Part shown: one piece after another, positions 24,277-39,045 of the stretch
Layout: the number at the start of each line of letters is the position of its first letter
How positions within the stretch are numbered: position 1 is the stretch's first letter
NCBI RefSeq assembly: GCF_051401765.1
Contig: NC_135064.1
Span: 29,526,287-29,590,286 of the forward strand
DNA from: Calliopsis andreniformis
Lineage: Eukaryota; Arthropoda; Insecta; Hymenoptera; Andrenidae
Direction: 5' to 3'
DNA: 64,000 nucleotides
Translations under genes and position numbers: made by a program
The notes under the pieces: generated by a model
The model's input: only the letters and a program-made list of their open reading frames with translations
Told to the model about the DNA's origin: nothing
Database searches by the model: none

Positions 24277-24869
24277 CGTATAACGCGAAGAAATAACGAG
24301 GGAGTTGCCTTCCGTGACTTTCACGGACGAAGAGGAGCATTCTTCGTCTCCTCTTTACCACTTCGTCCCCAGTAAAAGCTGCTATCGTCGTTATTCTCTT
24401 CTTCTTCATTCTTCTTCCTCCTCATTTTTCTTCTTCTTCGTCGTCTGCGTCTCGACAGTTGTTCTTCTCTGCTCTTGTCTCTCACTCTCGCGCTCGTTCT
24501 CAACGGTACACATCTACGAGAAAAGAAGAATTTACAAAAGAATCGGGGAAGAATTTTCAATACGTATAACGCGAAGAAATAACGAGGGAATTGCCTTCCG
24601 TGACTTTCACGGATGAAGAGGAGCATTCTTCGTCTCCTTTTTATCAATTCGTCCTCAGTAAAAACTGCTATCGTCGTTGCTATCATCGTCAGCATTATTC
24701 TTCTCCTCTTCATTCTTCTTCCTCCTCATCGTTCTTCTTCTTCTTCTTCGTCCGCGTCTCGACAGTTGTTCTTCTCCGCCCTTGTCTCTCGCTCTCTCGC
24801 TCGACGATACACACCTACGGGAAAAGAAGAATTTACAAAAGAGTCGGGGAAAAAAAAACTTTCGATACG
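24277..24869 (+). repeat. CT-rich subrepeat array, unit 4 (2 copies)
   Basis: Copies begin at 24277 and 24563. The second is the terminal type. Confidence 0.93.
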
Positions 24870-26020
24870 AGATCGCGATCGGTTTGAGTGCGCGGTGCAC
24901 ACGAGGGTAGAATTTACTCGCGAACGGGGACGCGCGTTTTTAACGGAACGACTATAGAAATCAGGGGATAGCAACCGTACAGACTCGCGATAGCTCTCGA
25001 ACCCAACCACCCCTCCACGCGGATTCTTCCATATTTTCGCGTGTCAAAATTAGCCTTTTAACAATTCGATTATCGAGCCGCGGGGGAACCTCGAACGAAT
25101 CCTAGAAGAAGACGCCACGGGCCCACGAGAGAATCGTCTTACACGGCTCTCTCTCTATTGCTTAAGAATCTGGAGAAAACGGAAGGAAAAGGAACGTTGA
25201 CGCGTTGACTTCCGGCGTAGAGATAGTACAAAGGCCCGTGGTGTCTCGAGGGAGAAAAATTCGAATCACCCGCGGAGAGGAATGCCGGGAAAAAGGAAAA
25301 ACATCAAGCGACAATCATTTTTCTTCACTGCTTCACTACTTTCCAGCGCGAAGCGTTCCGTCGGGAAAATAGTTTTCGAAAAACAAGAGTAGCGTAGCTC
25401 CAAGTTCGTTTCCTACCCGTCGCGGGACGTCGAAGGGTGACGAAACCACACAGCACTGCCCGAACGGGCTAACATGATAGGGCGTCGCTTCGGAGACGAT
25501 CTCGGGATAAGTCCGTAGAATACAGAACCGCGAGACGTCGAAGAGGGGCGAAACCATAATTCACTGCCCGCGAGGGTTAGCTATACAGGGCGCTGCTTCT
25601 GAGACGATCTCGCGGACTTGCTCGCACGAGGGGATGGATTTCTCCCCCTCTCATACTAACTAATTACAATTGGCGTCGTCCCCTTATGGCGAACGCCTCG
25701 ATGATGAGAGCCTCGATCACTGGATCCGCGGACGGCAGAGGGGCTAGCCCGTAGAAGCACGCGGTAGAGTTCTCGCCCACCCCACTTGCAGTAGAGTCAC
25801 GCGGGGACGACGCCCACCGGGCTACTCGCCGACGGCGCGGAGCGCAGCGACAGGGGGGCGCGACGAATCACACACACACCGCCGGGCACCTCTTCGACGC
25901 GACCGAGACACGCGCCGACGGTCACCCCTTCGGCGCGGCGTCCACACGCGCCGACGGTCATTTCTTCTCGCCGCGACACACCCGCACACGTCCAGGGGAC
26001 AGCGCGACCACGGCTTGTCG

Positions 26021-26406
26021 GACCGCGACACCTCTTCTCGCGAAGTCGACCGCGACGCGCCGCGACACATCGCCGACACACCGCCGACACCACCGCGACT
26101 CACCCGCACACGCCCGCCCGCCGAGGGGACAGCGCGATCACGGCTTCTCGGACTGCGACACCTCTTCTCGCGAAGTCGACCGCGACGCGCCGCGACACAT
26201 CGCCGACACACCGCCGACACCACCGCGACTCACCCGCACACGCCCGCCCGCCGAGGGGACAGCGCGATCACGGCTTCTCGGACTGCGACACCTCTTCTCG
26301 CGAAGTCGACCGCGACGCGCCGCGACACATCGCCGACACACCGCCGACACCACCGCGACTCACCCGCACACGCCCGCCCGCCGAGGGGACAGTGCGATCA
26401 CGGCTT
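26021..26406 (+). repeat. GC-rich subrepeat array, unit 4 (3 copies)
   Basis: Copies begin at 26021, 26151 and 26281, a uniform 130-bp pitch. Confidence 0.95.
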
Positions 26407-29400
26407 ATCCGCTCGTGCTTTTGCCGAGTCGGATCGCACGAGGAAGTCCTCGAGGAGGGCCTTTTCTTCTTCTTTTCTCTCTTTCCCCCCTTTTCTCTTC
26501 ATTCCTTATGATTTTCCACATAGAGGAGAGGCGATTCTTCGGGGAGACTGGAGTGGAGAAATTCCGAAAAACTGAAAAGAGAATCGGGGTGAGAGTTGTC
26601 TTCAACGACTCTAACCTAAAGTAGAAATTAAAGTGAGAATACCTTTTTAATAAATTCAAAAAGATTCTCAAAGGTTTCGGGATGGAAGGGCTCGAGTCTC
26701 TGGTGGAGAATCGCTTCTCGAAATTCTTCAAGCTCATGCGACGCTTCCCTCTCAGCGAAACGAAGTAAAGTAGAGTGTAGTATAACCTAGAAAATTAAAA
26801 GAAAACCACGAGACATTGAAGGAAAGGCGAAACCATACTACTCTGCCTAGTGTGCATGACAGATAGGGCGCTGCTCTGGAAATGATCTCGAGGACGCGAA
26901 AAATTTTACACGAAACTTCCATTCAAGTATTTGATGTGACATTGCAAGGTAGACTATATAGATACGCGAGGATAGAGTTCTCGAAGAGAGAGAGGTTGGG
27001 GGGCTGACTCAAACTGCTGTCGCAAGGCATTTGGATAGAGACGTTGCCCACCTTTCTGCTCTGAGGGTCGTTGCACAAAGATACAAGATACGGTAGAGTC
27101 GCGAATTTCCGTCGGACACGAGCGGGGAGAGGGGAGAGCTCAACCGACGGAAGAGAGAGAGGGCGCAGGATTATGCACTCTCACGGGAGACCTTTGGAAA
27201 ACTGTAAATAAAATTGAATATGTTATTTCTTGCTTGACGAAGTCGCTGGCCAAAGCGTGAGGAAAACGCACGGGCGGCGCGCTGAGGGGGGAGGGAACAT
27301 GAGCGATGGACGTTTGAAGTTTTTGAGTTTGCTTTGCTGTGAAAGAGTGAGTTTGCTTGCATGACAATTGAAGAGAGAAGATCGTAAGCATCACCTGGAA
27401 GACTGGGGGGCGGAAGGGAGGGGGCATAGCGAGGGAAATGATTAAATAATTCATTAACTAAGTAACCGAGAGGGCCACGAAAATTGACGTAACGGGAAAA
27501 TGGAAATGCGTAGAAAGATGATACGTTAGAATCGAGACGGCTAGAGGATATACGAGAAGCGAGTAAAATAAACAGGAAACCGAAGTGGCGAGGACGGAGA
27601 TGCGACATTAGAGAGGAGAAGGTCGAGGAGAAAATAAATAGTCGTAAACATGCAGAGGAAAAGTAATTAGGCGCGCCGGGTAGTTTAGGAATCGTTTTTC
27701 AAAATCGAACACTCTGGAAAAATGAGCATTGTAAAAGGGGGGAATTAACGCACAATGCGAAGGCAGGGGCGGTCGGGAATAACGGGACTTGGTACAGGTC
27801 AGGGAACGAATATTCGTCGGTACGCGAGGAAATAAAATAATAAATGCGAAGAGAATAGGAAATTACTCGAGATAGGACACGCGAGAAACAAAAGACGAAA
27901 ACATAGGGACACGGACGGGATAAGCGGGACGAGGAGAATAATAATAAAATAGAATCGCGAACGGGCATAGAAATATAAGAAAATCGCGAGGCAAGTTGAT
28001 AGAGGCGTAACGCGAGGGACGCGTAGGGCCAAGGAAAGGCATCGAGATACACACTCTGACGTGTTTGCGACTGACGTTCGATGAATAGGAGAAGTAGAGT
28101 AATTACCGTATCTGGTCGACTGTACAGCTGAGGGGAAGATGCTTTGCGGGTCCCTTCGGCGTATCAGCAATCTGCGAAACTGTAAAAATAGAAGCTTACA
28201 TATCGAGATTTGATCGAACGATCAGCGTCGCACTAGCGTCGGGGTGTTCGCGTAACGCGCAGTACGCGAAGAAATAGGAACAATCGTAGGGGTAAGAGGA
28301 TGATAGGGAATACTTTAATTACGATACTAATTGATGTTACGTGACTCGCGGACGAGCTGTCATCGGCGGGAGAGGTTAAAAGAATCGCGAGAGCCACGCG
28401 TGGTCGAGCGGGAAAAACGGGTACAGACGAGCGAGGGTGTAGGTAAAGAAGATCGTTAGCACGAGGGTAAGAGTCGGTAAAAAGTTAAAGGTAAAGAAAC
28501 ATTAGAGAAGAAGTCAGGTATACCGACGCGAACGAGAGTGCTCGGGCACGACTAGAATAGGGCGGCAACGGCGTTAAGGAAGGGGCGCGTAAGGGGATTC
28601 GGACGGGAACGGAAAGACAGCGCGGACGGACGAGAAATAGATAACTGAGCCGCGAAGGTGCGTAGCCGGAACGCTAGAACGATAGCAGGGGAAATTCAGA
28701 TTTTAAATCTTAGGAAAATTCTACACTTATAAGCGTGCACACGTGTATATGCGCATGGGCATAAGATAAAACTCAAATACCGTGCACATACGAATAGCGA
28801 CGTAAGCAGCGAAAACAGTCGGGAAACTGTACACATCGAAAGCTTGCAATCGTAGAAATTATAATCACGTATAGGGATATGAATCGGTAAAGACGTCGCG
28901 CGGAAACACGAAACGGTACAGAAGAACGAACAGGGGAAAAAGGATTCCTAGTCCATAGTCGGGCGGGCGGAACCAGTAAATCACGGGGGCCGAGCCGGTT
29001 GCAGGGCTCGGGGGGAATATCGAAAGTAGCCGTGGTTAAGCGGCATGCACCGAGGCACCATCCTGGGATGGGTGAACGAGCGTTTTCACACGCCTGAAAT
29101 CTCTCGAGGCGTCGTTCTCATTGAGAATGGTATGGTGTCACTCCCTCTTTCTCGGGGAGTTTCACGAGAGTAGAGTGATTCTTCTTCGCCTATCAAACAG
29201 GCAGGCACTCCTCCACCTAGCGGGTGGAGGGACTCGCGGGGAGAGTGGAAGAGGCTCTCCGCGAGATTTCGAATTTTTCGCTAACGAGCGAAACGTCAAA
29301 AGACAAGTAATTCTCGAGGAAACCCCGAGCGATTGCGAAGAATTATTATTTTTCCCGTTCTTTTCTTCTCTTCCCGCGGACCGCTCATTTGAGCCTCTCC

Positions 29401-30636
29401 TTTCGTTTGTGGCGTTCTACGGAGGGTCAGGGGAAATTTGGAAAATTCCCGAACAACCGTAGTACGTGAGGGTGATAAAAATTAAGAGAAAGCGCAGTAA
29501 AGAAGGCGAATCGTAAAACGATAAATAGTAGGGACGGTGGAGTGCTGACCAGATGTGCGACGGGTAGATGCATTTTTATATTCTCTCTCAAGGCCTAAAA
29601 ATGCTGAAAGAAAAGGGAAAAATCTAAACAAAGAACAGGGAAAGCTGTAAAAAGGCCCGTTCGAAGTTTCACGCTCGTGAAGGACTGCAGATGTCCGAAA
29701 ACACGTGCGAGAAACAATTACAGAGAACGTTCGAGAAGACTTTCCTTTTCCTTTGAATGGAGAATCTCGAGAGCATTTTTGAAGGAAGGTTTAGGAGACA
29801 ATCGCGTAAGGGTGGCCACGTGCTCTTCGTCGTCACCCGCTCGATTGTTCGAATCGGTCATCTGTTTCTTGTCATTGGACATCGTTTCCCTGCCTAGAGA
29901 CAGGGGATGGGACGGAATGAGGAGCTGGCCGAACAATGGCAAGGTCAAACGAGAAATCTTCAACGAGTGATTCTTCTTTAATTCCTTACAAAACATTGCT
30001 CGCACGCTCTCTTCCGTTCGGGTAAAATCACGCCTGGTAACGGGAGATTTTCGACTTTGTCTTCTGGTACGCATGCTGCGGCTGTCTCGCTTCGTTCCCT
30101 CTACGGCACGCTTCTCGTCGGCGTGGGTGGAGGGACAACGACGAACGAGAAGAGTCGAGATACTTACAAAATGGCGGCTTCTCGGAGGAGGGTGGTACCG
30201 GCGTTCGTATGCACCCTCGGGGAAGTTCGATGCCTGGAAGGTAGAGAGGGGGTACAGGAGCACGGCCTCCACCGGAGGCGGCGGTGGAGGCGCCGATCAG
30301 TGCTGACCAGTCTTCCGACGTGAAAGCATCCCGAGCATCCAAAGCATTCTTTATCGACTTCCGAGTCTTCTCTCGCGTATGAACACTTAGTGTTTGTCGT
30401 GTGTGCGTGGTGACATCGCTAGCGACGCGATCAGTGAAGCGAATATATTTGGACGTTATCGCATTCGTCTTCTATCGAAAAACTCTGAACACTTATAGTG
30501 ACAATTTGACTTGAGCTTGGACTCTTTGTATTTGTGTGCGCAGTGATTCACACGAGGTCCAGACGAACAACTGCGAGGGGACGCAAAGGCCGCCGTGCTT
30601 CAAAGCTCGTGAAGGTAGGAAACTGATTAATCTCAA

Positions 30637-31224
30637 CGTATAACGCGAAGAAATAACGAGGGAGTTGCCTTCCGTGACTTTCACGGACGAAGAGGAGCAT
30701 TCTTCGTCTCCTCTTTACCACTTCGTCCCCAGTAAAAGCTGCTATCGTCGTTATTCTCTTCTTCTTCATTCTTCTTCCTCCTCATTTTTCTTCTTCTTCG
30801 TCGTCTGCGTCTCGACAGTTGTTCTTCTCTGCTCTTGTCTCTCACTCTCGCGCTCGTTCTCAACGGTACACACCTACGAGAAAAGAAGAATTTACAAACG
30901 AATCGGGGAAGAATTTTCAATACGTATAACGCGAAGAAATAACGAGGGAATTGCCTTCCGTGACTTTCACGGACGAAGGGGAGCATTCTTCGTCTCCTTT
31001 TTATCACTTCGTCCTCAGTAAAAACTGCTATCGTCGTTGCTATCATCGTCAGCATTATTCTCTTCCTCTTCATACTTCTTCCTCCTCACTGTTCTTCTTC
31101 TTCTTCGCCCGCGTCTCGACAGCTGTTCTTCTCCGCCCTTGTCTCTCGCTCTCTCGCTCGACGATACACACCTACGGGAAAAGAAGAATTTACAAAAGAG
31201 TCGGGGAAGAAAACTTTCGATACG
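30637..31224 (+). repeat. CT-rich subrepeat array, unit 5 (2 copies)
   Basis: Copies begin at 30637 and 30923. The second is the terminal type. Confidence 0.93.
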
Positions 31225-32363
31225 AGATCGCGATCGGTTTGAGTGCGCACACGAGGGTAGAATTTACTCGCGAACGGGGACGCGCGTTTTTAACGGAACG
31301 ACTATAGAAATCAGGGGACAGCAACCGTACAGACTCGCGATAGCTCTCGAACCCAACCACCCCTCCATGCGGATTCTTCCATATTTTCGCGTGTCAGAAT
31401 TAGCTTTTTAACAATTCGATTATCGAGCCGCGGGGGACCCTCGAACGAATCCTACAAGAAGACGCCACGGGGCCACGAGAGAATCGTCTTACACGGCTCT
31501 CTCTCTGTTGCTTAAGAATCTGGAGAAAAACGGAAGGAAAAGGAACGTTGACGCGTTGACTTCCGGCGTAAAGATAGTACAAAGGCCCGTAGTGTCTCGA
31601 GGGAGAAAAATTCGAATCACCCGCGGAGAGGAATGCCGGGAAAAAGGAAAAACATCAAGCGACAATCATTTTTCTTCACTGCTTCACTACTTTCCAGCGC
31701 GAAGCGTTCCGTCGGGAAAATAGTTTTCGAAAAACAAGAGTAGCGTAGCTTCAAGTTCGTTTCCTACCCGTCGCGGGACGTCGAAGGGTGACGAAACCAC
31801 ACAGCACTGCCCGAACGGGCTAACATGATAGGGCGTCGCTTCGGAGACGATCTCGGGATAAGTCCGTAGAATACAGAACCGCGAGACGTCGAAGAAGGGC
31901 GAAACCATAATTCACTGCCCGCGAGGGTTAGCTATACAGGGCGCTGCTTCTGAGACGATCCCGCGGACTTGCTCGCACGAGGGGATGGATTTCTCCCCCT
32001 CTCATACTAACTAATTACAATTGGCGTCGTCCCCTTATGGCGAACGCCTCGATGATGAGAGCCTCGATCACTGGATCCGCGGACGGCAGAGGGGCTAGCC
32101 CGTAGAAGCACGCGGTAGAGTTCTCGCCCACCCCACTTGCAGTAGAGTCACGCGGGGACGACGCCCACCGGGCTACTCGCCGACGGCGCGGAGCGCAGCG
32201 ACAGGGGGGCGCGACGAATCACACACACACCGCCGGGCACCTCTTCGACGCGACCGAGACACGCGCCGACGGTCACCCCTTCGGCGCGGCGTCCACACGC
32301 GCCGACGGTCACTTCTTCTCGCCGCGACACACCCGCGCACGCCCAGGGGACAGCGCGACCACG

Positions 32364-33066
32364 GACCGCGACACCTCTTCTCGCGAAGTCGACCGCGACG
32401 CGCCGCGACACATCGCCGACACACCGCCGACACCACCGCGACTCACCCGCACACGCCCGCCCGCCGAGGGGACAGCGCGATCACGGACCGCGACACCTCT
32501 TCTCGCGAAGTCGACCGCGACGCGCCGCGACACATCGCCGACACACCGCCGACACCACCGCGACTCACCCGCACACGCCCGCCCGCCGAGGGGACAGCGC
32601 GATCACGGACCGCGACACCTCTTCTCGCGAAGTCGACCGCGACGCGCCGCGACACACCGCCGACACCACCGCGACTCACCCGCACACGCCCGCCCGCCGA
32701 GGGGACAGTGCGATCACGGACCGCGACACCTCTTCTCGCGAAGTCGACCGCGACGCGCCGCGACACACCGCCGACACCACCGCGACTCACCCGCACACGC
32801 CCGCCCGCCGAGGGGACAGTGCGATCACGGACCGCGACACCTCTTCTCGCGAAGTCGACCGCGACGCGCCGCGACACACCGCCGACACCACCGCGACTCA
32901 CCCGCACACGCCCGCCCGCCGAGGGGACAGTGCGATCACGGACCGCGACACCTCTTCTCGCGAAGTCGACCGCGACGCGCCGCGACACATCGCCGACACA
33001 CCGCCGACACCACCGCGACTCACCCGCACACGCCCGCCCGCCGAGGGGACAGTGCGATCACGGCTT
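32364..33066 (+). repeat. GC-rich subrepeat array, unit 5 (6 copies)
   Basis: Copies begin at 32364, 32486, 32608, 32719, 32830 and 32941. None has the 8-nt linker CTTGTCGG or CTTCTCGG that separates copies in most other units. Confidence 0.95.
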
Positions 33067-36000
33067 ATCCGCTCGTGCTTTTGCCGAGTCGGATCGCACG
33101 AGGAAGTCCTCGAGGAGGGCCTTTTCGTCTTCTTTTCTCTCTTTCCCCCTTTTCTCTTCATTCCTTATGATTTTCCTCATAGAGGAGAGGCGATTCTTCG
33201 GGGAGACTGGAGTGGAGAAATTCCGAAAAACTGAAAAGAGAATCGGGGTGAGAGTTGTCTTCAACGACTCTAACCTAAAGTAGAAATTAAAGTAAGAATA
33301 CCTTTTAATAAATTCAAAAAAAAAGATTCTCAAAGGTTTCGGGATGGAAGGGCTCGAGTCTCTGGTGGAGAATCACTTCTCGAAATTCTTCAAGCTCATG
33401 CGACGCTTCCCTCTTGGCGAAACGAAGTAAAGTAGAGTGTAGTATAACCTAGAAAATTAAAAGAAAACCACGAGACATTGAAGGAAAGGCGAAACCATAC
33501 TACTCTGCCTAGTGTGCATGACAGATAGGGCGCTGCTCTGGAAATGATCTCGAGGACGCGAAAAATTTTACACGAAACTTCCATTCAAGTATTTGATGAG
33601 ACATTGCAAGGTAGAATATATAGATACGCGAGGATAGAGTTCTCGAAGAGAGAGAGGTTGGGGGGCTGACTCAAACTGCTGTCGCAAGGCATTTGGATAG
33701 AGACGTTGCCCACCTTTCTGCTCTGAGGGTCGTTGCACAAAGATACAAGATACGGTAGAGTCGCGAATTTCCGTCGGACACGAGCGGGGAGAGGGGAGAG
33801 CTCAACCGACGGAAGAGAGAGAGGGCACAGGATTATGCACTCTCACGGGAGACCTTTGGAAAACTGTAAATAAAATTGAATATGTTATTTCTTGCTTGAC
33901 GAAGTCGCTGGCCAAAGCGTGAGGAAAACGCACGGGCGGCGCGCTGAGGGGGGAGGGAACATGAGCGATGAACGTTTGATGTTTTTGAGTTTGCTTTGCT
34001 GTGAAAGAGTGAGTTTGCTTGCATGACAATTGAAGAGAGAAGATCGTAAGCATCACCTGGAAGACTGGGGGGCGGAAGGGAGGGGGCATAGCGAGGGAAA
34101 TGATTAAATAAGTCATTAACTAAGTAACCGAGAGGGCCACGAAAATTGACGTAACGGGAAAATGGAAATGCGTAGAAAATGATACGTTAGAATCGAGACG
34201 GCTAGAGGATATATGAGGGGCGAGTAAAATAAACAGGGAACCGAAGTGGCAAGGACGGAGAGGCGACATTAGAGAGGAGAAGGTCGAGGAGAAAATAAAT
34301 AGTCGTAAACATGCAGAGGAAAAGTAATTAGGCGCGCCGGGTAGTTTAGGAATCGTTTTTCAAAATCGAACACTCTGGAAAAATGAGCATTGTAAAAGGG
34401 GGGAATTAACGCACAATGCGAAGGCAGGGGCGGTCGGGAATAACGGGACTTAGTACAGGTCAGGGAACGAATATTCGTCGGTACGCGGAGAAATAAAATA
34501 ATAAATGCGAAGAGAATAGGAAATTACTTGAGATAGGACACGCGAGAAACAAAAGACGAAACATAGGGACACGGACGGGATGAGCGGGACGAGGAGAAAA
34601 ATAACAAATAGAATCACGAACGAGTATAGAAATATAAGAAAATCGCGAGGCAAATTGATAGAGGCGTAACGCGAGGGACGCGTATGTCCAAGGAAGGGCA
34701 CCGAGACACACAATCTAACGTGTTTGCGATTGACGTTCGATGAATAGGAGAAGTAAAGTAATTACCGTATCTGGCCGACTGTACAGCTGAGGGGAAGATG
34801 CTTTGCGGGTCCCTTCGGCGTATCAGCAATCTGCGAAACTGTAAAAATAGAAGCTTACATATCGAGATTTGATCGAACGATCAGCGTCGCACTAGCGTCG
34901 GGGTGTTCGCGTAACGCGCAGTACGCGAAGAAATAGGAACAATCGTAGGGGTAAGTGGATGATAGGGAATGCCTTAATTACGATACTAATTGATGTTACG
35001 TGACTCGCGGACGAGCTGTCATCGGCGGGAGAGGTTAAAAGAATCGCGAGAGCCACGCGTGGTCGAGCGGGAAAAACGGGTACAGACGAGCGAGGGTGTA
35101 GGTAAAGAAGATCGTTAGCACGAGGGTAAGAGTCGGTAAAAAGTTAAAGGTAAAGAAACATTAGAGAAGAAATCAGGTATACCGACGCGAACGAGAGTGT
35201 TCGGGCACGACTAGAATAGGGCGGCAACGGCGTTAAAGAAGGGGCGCGTAAGGGGATTCGGACGGGAACGGAAAGACAGCGCGGACGGACGAGAAATAGA
35301 TAACTGAGCCGCGAAGGTGCGTAGCCGGAACGCTAGAACGATAGCAGGGGAAATTCAGATTTTAAATCTTAGGAAAATTCTACACTTATATGCGTGCACA
35401 CGTGTATATGTGCATGGGCATAAGATAAAACTCAAATACCGTGCACATACGAATAGCGACGTAAGCAGCGAAAACAGTTGGGAAACCGTACACATCGAAA
35501 GTCTGTAATCGTAGAAATTATAATCCCGTATAGGGATATGAATCGGTAAAGATGTCGCGCGGAAACACGAAACGGTATAGAAGAACGAACAGGGGAAAAG
35601 GATTCTTAGTCCATAGTCGGGCGGGTGAAACCAGTAAATCACGGGGGCCGAGCCGGTTGCAGGGCTCGGGGGGAATATCGAAAGTAGCCGTGGTTAAGCG
35701 GCATGCACCGAGGCACCATCCTGGGATGGGTGAACGAGCGTTTTCACACGCCTAAAATCTCTCGAGGCGTCGTTCTCATTAAGAATGGTATGGTGTCACT
35801 CCCTCTTTCTCGGGGAGTTTCACGAGAGTAGAGTGATTCTTCTTCGCCTATCAAACAGGCAGGCACTCCTCCACCTAGCGGGTGGAGGGACTCGCGGGGA
35901 GAGTGGAAGAGGCTCTCCGCGAGATTTCGAATTTTTCGCTAACGAGCGAAACGTCAAAAGACAAGTAATTCTCGAGGAAACCCCGAGCGATTGCGAAGAA

Positions 36001-37295
36001 TTATTATTTTTCCCGTTCTTTTCTTCTCTTCCCGCGGACCGCTCATTTGAGCCTCTCCTTTCGTTTGTGGCGTTCTACGGAGGGTCAGGGGAAATTTGGA
36101 AAATTCCCGAACAACCGTAGTACGTGAGGGTGATAAAAATTTAAGAGAAAGCGCAGTAAAGAAGGCGAATCGTAAAACGATAAATAGTAGGGACGGTGGA
36201 GTGCTGACCAGATGTGCGACGGGTAGATGCATTTTTATATTCTCTCTCAAGGCCTAAAAATGCTGAAAGAAAAGGGAAAAATCTAAACAAAGAACAGGGA
36301 AAGCTGTAAAAAGGCCCGTTCGAAGTTTCACGCTCGTGAAGGACTGCAGATGTCCGAAAACACGTGCGAGAAACAATTACAGAGAACGTTCGAGAAGACT
36401 TTCCTTTTTCTTTGAATGGAGAATCTAGAGAGCATTTTTGAAGGAAGGTTTAGGAGACAATCGCGTAAGGGTGGCCACGTGCTCTTCGTCGTCACCCGCT
36501 CGATTGTTCGAATCGGTCATCTGTTTCTTGTCATTGGACATCGTTTCCCTGCCTAGAGACAGGGGATGGGACGGAATGAGGAGCTGGCCGAACAATGGCG
36601 AGGTCAAACGAGAAATCTTCAACGAGTCATTCTTCTTTAATTCCTTACAAAACATTGCTCGCACGCTCTCTTCCGTTCGGGTAAAATCACGCCTGGTAAC
36701 GGGAGATTTTCGACTTTGTCTTCTGGTACGCATGCTGCGGCTGTCTCGCTTCGTCCCCTCTACGGCACGCTTCTCGTCGGCGTGGGTGGAGGGACAACGA
36801 CGAACGAGAAGAGTCGAGATACTTACAAAATGGCGGCTTCTCGGAGGAGGGTGGTACCGGCGTTCGTATGCACCCTCGGGGAAGTTCGATGCCTGGAAGG
36901 TAGAGAGGGGGTACAGGAGCACGGCCTCCACCGGAGGCGGCGGTGGAGGCGCCGATCAGTGCTGACCAGTCTTCCGACGTGAAAGCATCCCGAGCATCCA
37001 AAGCATTCTTTATCGACTTCCGAGTCTTCTCTCGCGTATGAACACTTAGTGTTTGTCGTGTGTGCGTGGTGACATCGCTAGCGACGCGATCAGTGAAGCG
37101 AATATATTTGGACGTTATCGCATTCGTCTTCTATCGAAAAACTCTGAACACTTATAGTGACAATTTGACTTGAGCTTGGACTCTTTGTATTTGTGTGCGC
37201 AGTGATTCACACGAGGTCCAGACGAACAACTGCGAGGGGACGCAAAGGCCGCCGTGCTTCAAAGCTCGTGAAGGTAGGAAACGGATTAATCTCAA

Positions 37296-37892
37296 CGTAT
37301 AACGCGAAGAAATAACGAGGGAGTTGCCTTCCGTGACTTTCACGGACGAAGAGGAGCATTCTTCGTCTCCTTTTTACCACTTCGTCCCCAGTAAAAGCTG
37401 CTATCGTCGTTATTCTCTTCTTCTTCATTCTTCTTCTTCCTCCTCATTTTTCTTCTTCTTCGTCGTCTGCGTCTCGACAGTTGTTCTTCTCTGCTCTTGT
37501 CACTCACTCTCGCGCTCGTTCTCAACGGTACACACCTACGAGAAAAGAAGAATTTACAAACGAATCGGGGAAGAATTTTCAATACGTATAACGCGAAGAA
37601 ATAACGAGGGAGTTACCTTCGGTGACTTTCACGGACGAAGAGGAGCATTCTTCGTCTCCTTTTTACCACTTCGTCCTCAGTAAAAGCTGCTATCGTCGTC
37701 GTTGCTATCATCGTCAGCATTATTCTTCTCCTCTTCATTCTTCTTCCTCCTCATCGTTCTTCTTCGTCTTCTTCGTCCGCGTCTCGACAGTTGTTCTTCT
37801 CCGCCCTTGTCTCTCGCTCTCTCGCTCGACGATACACACCTACGGGAAAAGAAGAATTTACAAAAGAGTCGGGAAAAAAAACTTTCGATACG
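37296..37892 (+). repeat. CT-rich subrepeat array, unit 6 (2 copies)
   Basis: Copies begin at 37296 and 37585. The second is the terminal type and carries one extra GTC. Confidence 0.93.
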
Positions 37893-39045
37893 AGATCGCG
37901 ATCGGTTTGAGTGCGCGGTGCACACGAGGGTAGAATTTACTCGCGAACGGGGACGCGCGTTTTTAACGGAACGACTATAGAAATCAGGGGACAGCAACCG
38001 TACAGACTCGCGATAGCTCTCGAACCCAACCACCCCTCCATGCGGATTCTTCCATATTTTCGCGTGTCAGAATTAGCTTTTTAACAATTCGATTATCGGG
38101 CCGCGGGGGAACCTCGAACGAATCCTAGAAGAAGACGCCACGGGGCCACGAGAGAATCGTCTTACACGGCTCTCTCTCTGTTGCTTAAGAATCTGGAGAA
38201 AACGGAAGGAAAAGGAACGTTGACGCGTTGACTTCCGGCGTAGAGATAGTACAAAGGCCCGTGGTGTCTCGAGGGAGAAAAATTCGAATCACCCGTGGAG
38301 AGGAATGCCGGGAAAAAGGAAAAACATCAAGCGACAATCATTTTTCTTCACTGCTTCACTACTTTCCAGCGCGAAGCGTTCCGTCGGGAAAATAGTTTTT
38401 CAAAAAAACAAGAGTAGCGTAGCTTCAAGTTCGTTTCCTAACCGTCGCGGGACGTCGAAGGGTGACGAAACCACACAGCACTGCCCGAACGGGCTAACAT
38501 GATAGGGCGTCGCTTCGGAGACGATCTCGGGATAAGTCCGTAGAATACAGAACCGCGAGACGTCGAAGAAGGGCGAAACCATAATTCACTGCCCGCGAGG
38601 GTTAGCTATACAGGGCGCTGCTTCTGAGACGATCTCGCGGACTTGCTCGCACGAGGGGATGGATTTCTCCCCCTCTCATACTAAGTAATTACAATTGGCG
38701 TCGTCCCCTTATGGCGAACGCCTCGATGATGAGAGCCTCGATCACTGGATCCGCGGACGGCAGAGGGGCTAGCCCGTAGAAGCACGCGGTAGAGTTCTCG
38801 CCCACCCCACTTGCAGTAGAGTCACGCGGGGACGACGCCCACCGGGCTACTCGCCGACGGCGCGGAGCGCAGCGACAGGGGGGCGCGACGAACCACACAC
38901 ACACCGCCGGGCACCTCTTCGACGCGACCGAGACACGCGCCGACGGTCACCCCTTCGGCGCGGCGTCCACACGCGCCGACGGTCACTTCTTCTCGCCGCG
39001 ACACACCCGCACACGTCCAGGGGACAGCGCGACCACGGCTTGTCG

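Larger units (their letters stand above)
21221..27579. repeat. Array unit 4 (6359 bp)
   Basis: The shortest complete unit, with two CT-rich and three GC-rich subrepeats. Two of the GC copies carry GGACTGCGAC where other units have GGACCGCGAC, marking a local duplication. Confidence 0.95.
27580..34240. repeat. Array unit 5 (6661 bp)
   Basis: Two CT-rich and six GC-rich subrepeats. The GC subarray has pitches 122, 122, 111, 111 and 111 bp, so one shortened variant has been amplified locally. Confidence 0.95.
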